Shown here: in pieces, positions 7,452-10,777 of the stretch
Numbering within the stretch: position 1 is the stretch's first letter
How the letters are laid out: the number at the start of each line of letters is the position of its first letter
From: Casp-actino8 sp044355095
GTDB taxonomy: Bacteria; Actinomycetota; Acidimicrobiia; Acidimicrobiales; Ilumatobacteraceae
Direction of reading: 5' to 3'
Assembly: GCA_044355095.1 (NCBI GenBank)
Contig: JBIKYT010000064.1
Span: forward strand, 1-10,777
DNA length: 10,777 bases
Notes under the pieces: model-generated
Databases searched by the model: none
What the model saw: the letters and a program-made list of their open reading frames with translations, nothing else
Told to the model about the DNA's origin: nothing
Position numbers and translations under genes: made by a program

Positions 7452-8138
7452 TTAGTTGCCCCAGCGGGATTGGCCAAAGCGATAGCCAACACTGCGAACA
7501 GTCTGAATCAGGTTCGCCTGCTCTTCACCAAGCTTGGCCCGGAGTCGACGAATATGTACGTCAACAGTTCGCGCGCCGCCGTAATAGTCGTATCCCCACA
7601 CTCGTGACAACAAAATCTCGCGGGTGAAAACCTTGCCAGGGTTCTGGGTGAGGAACTTCAGCAACTCATATTCCATGTACGTCAAGTCAAGGGGGCGACC
7701 ATCGATTGATGCCTGGTATGTCTCGAGGTTCAGGGCAAGCCCGCCGTAGTCAACCACATCGGGTTTAATGCTTGACGACATGTAAGCAAACACATGCTTG
7801 AGTCGTGCTTCAAGTTCGCGTGGATGGAAAGGCAACAAGCAGAAATCGCTATACAACTCGTCGCGCAGTGTGAGATCGTCAAGTTGTGCGCCAGTCACCA
7901 ACAGCATCAAGGGCACTTGAATTCCGTCGCGCTTACGCAACACGCGACACACTGCCCATGCGCCTTCCATATCTTCGTCGGCCATCACAATGGCGCCCAG
8001 CCAACCTTCGGTTGGTTCGGCTTTGATCACGGCATCAGCAGAGGCAAACGACTTCCAACGAAAGCCGGCCATGTCGAGCGTGCGCGCCAGTTCGGGCGAC
8101 GGTGACTCGGGAAAGACTGCGATGAGATCCATGACCAT
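7452..8138 (-). CDS. glnR: GlnR-like orphan OmpR-family nitrogen regulator
   Basis: 228 residues (226 if translation begins at the second Met, 8132, which fits GlnR N-termini slightly better). The C-terminal winged helix (about 132-222) closely resembles actinobacterial GlnR: GRPLDLTYMEYELLKFL at 147-163, GKVFTREILL, VWGYDYYGGARTVDVHIRRLR at 180-200 (quoted shortened: WGYDYYGGARTVDVH) and TVRSVGYRF. The N-terminal receiver-like domain (1 to about 118) lacks the acidic pair after strand 1 (MDLIAVFPES). It also lacks the usual Lys before Pro-Phe (CLLPF at 100-104), and its phospho-Asp site is altered (VMADED, 51-56). It should therefore not be a conventional phosphorylated response regulator, as is known for GlnR. 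GlnR activates or represses nitrogen-assimilation genes. The gene starts eight bases after the GSI stop on the same strand, so co-transcription is likely. No strong SD is seen. Another orphan OmpR regulator is possible but less likely in this context. Confidence 0.8.
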   Translation of the reverse strand: MVMDLIAVFPESPSPELARTLDMAGFRWKSFASADAVIKAEPTEGWLGAIVMADEDMEGAWAVCRVLRKRDGIQVPLMLLVTGAQLDDLTLRDELYSDFCLLPFHPRELEARLKHVFAYMSSSIKPDVVDYGGLALNLETYQASIDGRPLDLTYMEYELLKFLTQNPGKVFTREILLSRVWGYDYYGGARTVDVHIRRLRAKLGEEQANLIQTVRSVGYRFGQSRWGN

Positions 8139-8146
8139 GCTCGTGC

Positions 8147-9508
8147 TCAGATGCTCTTCAAGTAGCGCTGAAGTTCAAATGGGGTGACTTGCGTTTTATA
8201 ACCGCGCCATTCAGATCGCTTGTTACGCAAGAACCATTCGAAGATATGTTCACCAAGAGCTTCACGCACCAGGGTTGATGATTCCATCACATTGAGTGCT
8301 TCAGACAACGACTGCGGCAATTGTGCAATACCCAACTTGTCAAGATCGCCGTCATGCATTTCAAACAAGTTGGCATCGGCTTCGGATGGCAGTTCGTAGT
8401 TTTGTTCGATACCGCGCAAACCGGCAGCCAAGATCACCGAGAACGCTAAGTACGGATTGCACGCCGGGTCGGGTGATCGATATTCAATGCGTGTCGCCGA
8501 CGGGTTTGCCTTCTTGGGAACTGGCACACGGATGAGTCCACTGCGATTATTGCGCGCCCACGACACATGTACGGGTGCTTCAAAACCAGGCACTAAACGC
8601 TTGTAACTATTGACTGTTTGATTGGTCACCGCAGTGATTTCGCTGGCGTGGTGCAACAAGCCAGCCATGAACTTCTTGGCGGTGTCGGACAAGTTGTAAG
8701 CGTCGTCTGGCGAGTAGAACGCGTTGCTGTCACTATCGTCGGTGCCGTTGTTATTGAACAAAGACAAGTGCAGGTGCATCCCGCTACCTTGCACACCTTC
8801 AAGTGGCTTAGGCATAAAGGTTGCGTGCACACCTTGCGCTGCAGCAACTTCTTTGACGACCAAACGGAAAGTCATCACGCTGTCGGCCATGGTGAGTGCA
8901 TCGGTATGGCGCAAATCGATTTCGTGTTGTGATGGCGCATCTTCGTGGAATGAATACTCAACCGGAATGCTCATGGTCTCGAGTGTGCGAATGGTTTCTT
9001 TACGCAACGTGCCCGTGACGTCGGTCGTGGTGAGGTCAAAGAACGATGCTTCGTCAAGCGGCTTAGGAGGCTGACCATTTTCGGGTGGAGCAAAATAGAA
9101 GAACTCCATGTCGGGAGCGATTAAGAAATCGAGTCCCATTGCTTGAGCGCGCTGCAAGTTGCGGCGCAACACCTGACGCGGGTCACCACCAAATGGCGAA
9201 CCATCAAGGTTGTAGATATCGCAGAACACTCGGGCTTCGGGTGCCTTGTTGTCGGCCCATGGCAACATCACAAATGTGTTAGGGTCGGGAATCGCGAGCA
9301 CATCGCTTTCTTGCACGCGTGAGAAACCATCAATTGATGAACCGTCAAAGGTCATGCCATCTTCAAGAGCATTTTCAAGTTCGGCTGGGCTAATGGCGAA
9401 ACTCTTGAGGTTGCCTAAGACGTCGGTGAACCACAAACGAATGAGCCGCACGCCGCGTTCTTCGACCGTGCGAAGTACGTAGTCACGCTGTTGATTCAAC
9501 ATGTTCAT
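8147..9508 (-). CDS. glnA: Glutamine synthetase type I (GSI-alpha-like)
   Basis: 453 residues; makes glutamine from glutamate, ammonia and ATP as a cytoplasmic dodecamer. Family landmarks: beta-grasp motif FDGSSIDGF at 54-62, metal-binding APDMEFFYF at 131-139, ATP motif KPLEGVQGSGMHLHLSL at 234-250, the substrate region NSYKRLVPG at 300-308, and NRS at 321-323. R64, in the same place as the Bacillus feedback-inhibition Arg, is present. The region of the adenylylation Tyr reads NLFEM (380-384), so that Tyr is absent and the short C-terminal form is of the alpha type. D133 replaces the usual first Glu of the metal motif. Start: ATG 9508 (or 9502); the only SD-like run, AAAGG, is a long 12 bases upstream. 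A TTG at 9559 would add 17 residues not typical of the family. It lies after a strong terminator and before glnR. A side role on another amine substrate cannot be excluded, since the GlnA family has diversified in actinobacteria. Confidence 0.92.
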   Translation of the reverse strand: MNMLNQQRDYVLRTVEERGVRLIRLWFTDVLGNLKSFAISPAELENALEDGMTFDGSSIDGFSRVQESDVLAIPDPNTFVMLPWADNKAPEARVFCDIYNLDGSPFGGDPRQVLRRNLQRAQAMGLDFLIAPDMEFFYFAPPENGQPPKPLDEASFFDLTTTDVTGTLRKETIRTLETMSIPVEYSFHEDAPSQHEIDLRHTDALTMADSVMTFRLVVKEVAAAQGVHATFMPKPLEGVQGSGMHLHLSLFNNNGTDDSDSNAFYSPDDAYNLSDTAKKFMAGLLHHASEITAVTNQTVNSYKRLVPGFEAPVHVSWARNNRSGLIRVPVPKKANPSATRIEYRSPDPACNPYLAFSVILAAGLRGIEQNYELPSEADANLFEMHDGDLDKLGIAQLPQSLSEALNVMESSTLVREALGEHIFEWFLRNKRSEWRGYKTQVTPFELQRYLKSI

Positions 9509-9577
9509 AATTTCAGTCTGCCTTTGGTTGCTGAAGAATTGACACGGTAAATGACCCAAGAAATGAGATGGGAAACA

Positions 9578-9609
9578 AACTGGGGGCCGGGTTTCCCCAG
9601 CCCCCAGTT
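9578..9609 (-). terminator. Intrinsic terminator of the GSII gene
   Basis: Read on the minus strand, AACTGGGGGCTGGG pairs with CCCGGCCCCCAGTT (13 Watson-Crick pairs and one G-T wobble) around a GAAA tetraloop, and TGTTT follows. It begins 43 bases beyond the GSII stop and ends 69 bases before the GSI start. It should separate the two glutamine synthetase transcripts or weaken read-through. The hairpin is nearly symmetric on the plus strand but lacks a T run there. Confidence 0.85.
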
Positions 9610-9652
9610 CAGATTGCTAATACCTCGATGAGACGAGGCAAGGTGTTTGGCC

Positions 9653-10660
9653 TCAGCCGCAAACTGTCTCAAGAAGGAGACGGCACACGGTGTACGGATC
9701 CATGTTGGCGTTGGGACGACGGTCTTCGGCGTAGCCACGACCGGTCTTTTCGACCATGAACGGAATACGGATTGAAGCACCACGGTCAGAAACGCCGTAG
9801 CTGAACTTGTTCCACGGAGCAGTCTCGTGCTTACCGGTGAGGCGGCTTTCGATGTCGTGACCGTAATTGGTGACGTGCTCCATGACCTTCTTGCCGATGG
9901 CGTTACATGCGGCGGTGATGGCCTTCATGTCCTTGTCATTGCGCATGGCCTTGGTCGAGAAGTTGGTGTGCGCACCAGCTCCGTTCCAGTCACCCTTTTG
10001 TGGCTTGGCGGCCAACGAGATCACTACGTCGTAATCTTCGGCGATGCGGTGCAACAACCAACGAGCGACATGCATGTGGTCACTCACGGTGAGGGCGTCA
10101 GCGGCGCCAATCTGGAATTCCCACTGACCGGGCATGACTTCGGCGTTGGTGCCTTCGATCATGAGGCCAGCATCGAGGCAAGCCTGAGTGTGCTCTTCAA
10201 TGATCTCGCGACCAATGACGCGGCCGGTGCCGACGCCGCAGTAGTACGGACCCTGCGGTTCGGGGAATCCGCCACCTGCCGGGAAGCCGAGCGGGCGACC
10301 GTCGGGACGAAGCATGGTGTATTCCTGCTCGATACCGAAAATCATTTCGTCAGCAGCGAACTTCTTGGCGGCCTTGGCGCAAGCAGCACGAGTGTTGGTT
10401 GCATGGGGCTTGCCGGTGGTTGCCGACGTGACTTCGCACAAAACGAGAATGTTGTCGCCGCCACGGATGGGGTCGGGACAGGTGAACACGGGAATCAAGG
10501 CACAGTCAGACTTGTCGCCTGATGCCTGATTGGTTGACGAACCGTCGAAACCCCAAGCTGGAGGGGCGGTCACGTCGTCAGCCAAGATCTTGGTCTTTGA
10601 ACGGAGCAACGGTGTCGGCTCGGTGCCGTCGATCCAGATGTATTCGGCTTGATAGGCCAC
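9653..10660 (-). CDS. glnII: Glutamine synthetase type II (eukaryotic-type)
   Basis: 335 residues, the size of bacterial GSII (about 330-350), which makes glutamine from glutamate, ammonia and ATP. Motifs: WIDGT near the N-terminus, FDGSSTNQA at 38-46, GIEQEYT at 109-115 carrying the metal-binding Glu pair, GQWEFQIG at 178-185, GDWNGAGAHTNFST at 223-236 (ATP site), DRGASIRIP at 292-300 and RRPNANMDPY at 314-323. The start is GTG 10660, preceded by GGAGGA four bases away; the frame is open further upstream to 10774, but those residues (rich in Arg, no family similarity) overlap the promoter and GlnR-box-like region. GSII enzymes are not adenylylated, so control is likely transcriptional. The gene ends 43 bases before a strong terminator and is followed by GSI and a GlnR-like regulator on the same strand. 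Confidence 0.95.
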   Translation of the reverse strand: MAYQAEYIWIDGTEPTPLLRSKTKILADDVTAPPAWGFDGSSTNQASGDKSDCALIPVFTCPDPIRGGDNILVLCEVTSATTGKPHATNTRAACAKAAKKFAADEMIFGIEQEYTMLRPDGRPLGFPAGGGFPEPQGPYYCGVGTGRVIGREIIEEHTQACLDAGLMIEGTNAEVMPGQWEFQIGAADALTVSDHMHVARWLLHRIAEDYDVVISLAAKPQKGDWNGAGAHTNFSTKAMRNDKDMKAITAACNAIGKKVMEHVTNYGHDIESRLTGKHETAPWNKFSYGVSDRGASIRIPFMVEKTGRGYAEDRRPNANMDPYTVCRLLLETVCG

Positions 10661-10664
10661 TTGG

Positions 10665-10670
10665 TCCTCC
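10665..10670 (-). promoter_or_regulatory. Shine-Dalgarno of GSII, decides GTG start
   Basis: GGAGGA on the minus strand, four bases before GTG 10660. It is the clearest ribosome-binding site in the window and supports the GTG over the more distal ATG at 10774. Confidence 0.85.
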
Positions 10671-10681
10671 AGGGATTTGGT

Positions 10682-10694
10682 CCGGCGATGCCGG
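10682..10694 (-). other. Small hairpin in the GSII leader
   Basis: CCGGC and GCCGG flank a 3-base loop, a 5-bp GC-only stem in the predicted 5' untranslated region, 11 bases upstream of the Shine-Dalgarno. It may have no function. It is too short for a riboswitch. Confidence 0.3.
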
Positions 10695-10698
10695 GTTA

Positions 10699-10704
10699 GT
10701 TGTA
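10699..10704 (-). promoter_or_regulatory. Possible -10 of the GSII promoter
   Basis: TACAAC on the minus strand. With a 17-base spacer the -35 would fall at about 10722-10727 (CCTGCG), which is poor. A weak -35 is what an activator-dependent promoter would show, and the GlnR-box-like array begins just upstream at 10733. Confidence 0.4.
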
Positions 10705-10732
10705 CGGGGCAGCGAAAGGATCGCAGGGGGGC

Positions 10733-10770
10733 ATTTCTCGGTCGTTGCCCAATTGTGAACGCTGTGTGAA
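10733..10770 (-). promoter_or_regulatory. GlnR-box-like array of four half-sites upstream of GSII
   Basis: On the minus strand, four 5-base half-sites are each separated by exactly six bases: TTCAC, TTCAC, GCAAC, GAAAT (11-bp period). The Streptomyces GlnR consensus, from memory, is gTnAC-n6-GaAAc repeated. Half-sites 1, 3 and 4 match at four of five positions and half-site 2 is weak. The array lies about 40-80 bases upstream of the predicted GSII transcription start, the usual place for an activator, and a GlnR-like gene is in the same block. Confidence 0.55.
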
Positions 10771-10777
10771 CCATCTT

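Noticed and set aside
9509..9577. A GlnR box upstream of the GSI gene
   Set aside because: GTCAT and GTCAA occur 12 bases apart and a GTTTC is present, but no set of half-sites keeps the 11-bp period.
9827..10522. A 231-codon open frame on the plus strand opposite GSII
   Set aside because: It is fully antisense to a well-supported GSII gene, contains no recognisable domain, and is explained by the codon use of the real gene.
10661..10774. Extension of GSII to ATG 10774
   Set aside because: The GTG at 10660 has a strong SD and matches GSII N-termini; the extension would run through the predicted promoter and GlnR-box-like array.

Overview
The window looks like chromosomal DNA from a medium-GC actinobacterium (roughly half G+C). 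An Acidimicrobiia-like lineage is my best guess. The reasons are a ClpC-type unfoldase, a GlnR-type orphan OmpR regulator beside glutamine synthetase genes, both a GSI and a GSII glutamine synthetase, and a gene that looks leaderless. The taxonomy is inference; there is no rRNA or tRNA here to support it.

Layout: (1) 1-2012, minus strand: clpC, cut by the left window edge after about 670 residues. (2) 2013-2312: a divergent intergenic region holding the clpC leader. (3) 2313-6316, plus strand: a two-gene operon of an alkylsulfatase-like metallo-beta-lactamase (MBL) fold protein with a non-canonical metal-site motif, then a large formylglycine-type sulfatase. The two are translationally coupled by an ATGA overlap. 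(4) 6395-7369, plus strand: a long-chain polyprenyl diphosphate synthase, probably translated from a leaderless mRNA. (5) 7389-7440: an inverted repeat between convergent genes, probably a terminator. (6) 7452-10770, minus strand: a nitrogen-assimilation block. In transcription order it is a GlnR-box-like array, a GSII glutamine synthetase, a strong intrinsic terminator, a GSI-alpha glutamine synthetase, and 8 bases later a GlnR-like regulator.

The nitrogen block reads as a regulatory circuit. The regulator has lost the receiver phosphorylation residues, as actinobacterial GlnR has. Four half-sites spaced 11 bp apart lie directly upstream of the GSII promoter region, where an activator such as GlnR would bind. 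The GSI lacks the adenylylation tyrosine, so control would have to be transcriptional plus feedback inhibition.

The least conventional part is the sulfatase operon. It couples two unrelated sulfatase folds, and the MBL member has substitutions at several positions that normally hold the two zinc ions. Its base composition also shifts part-way through. Nothing in the window is a mobile element, CRISPR array or RNA gene that I can recognise.
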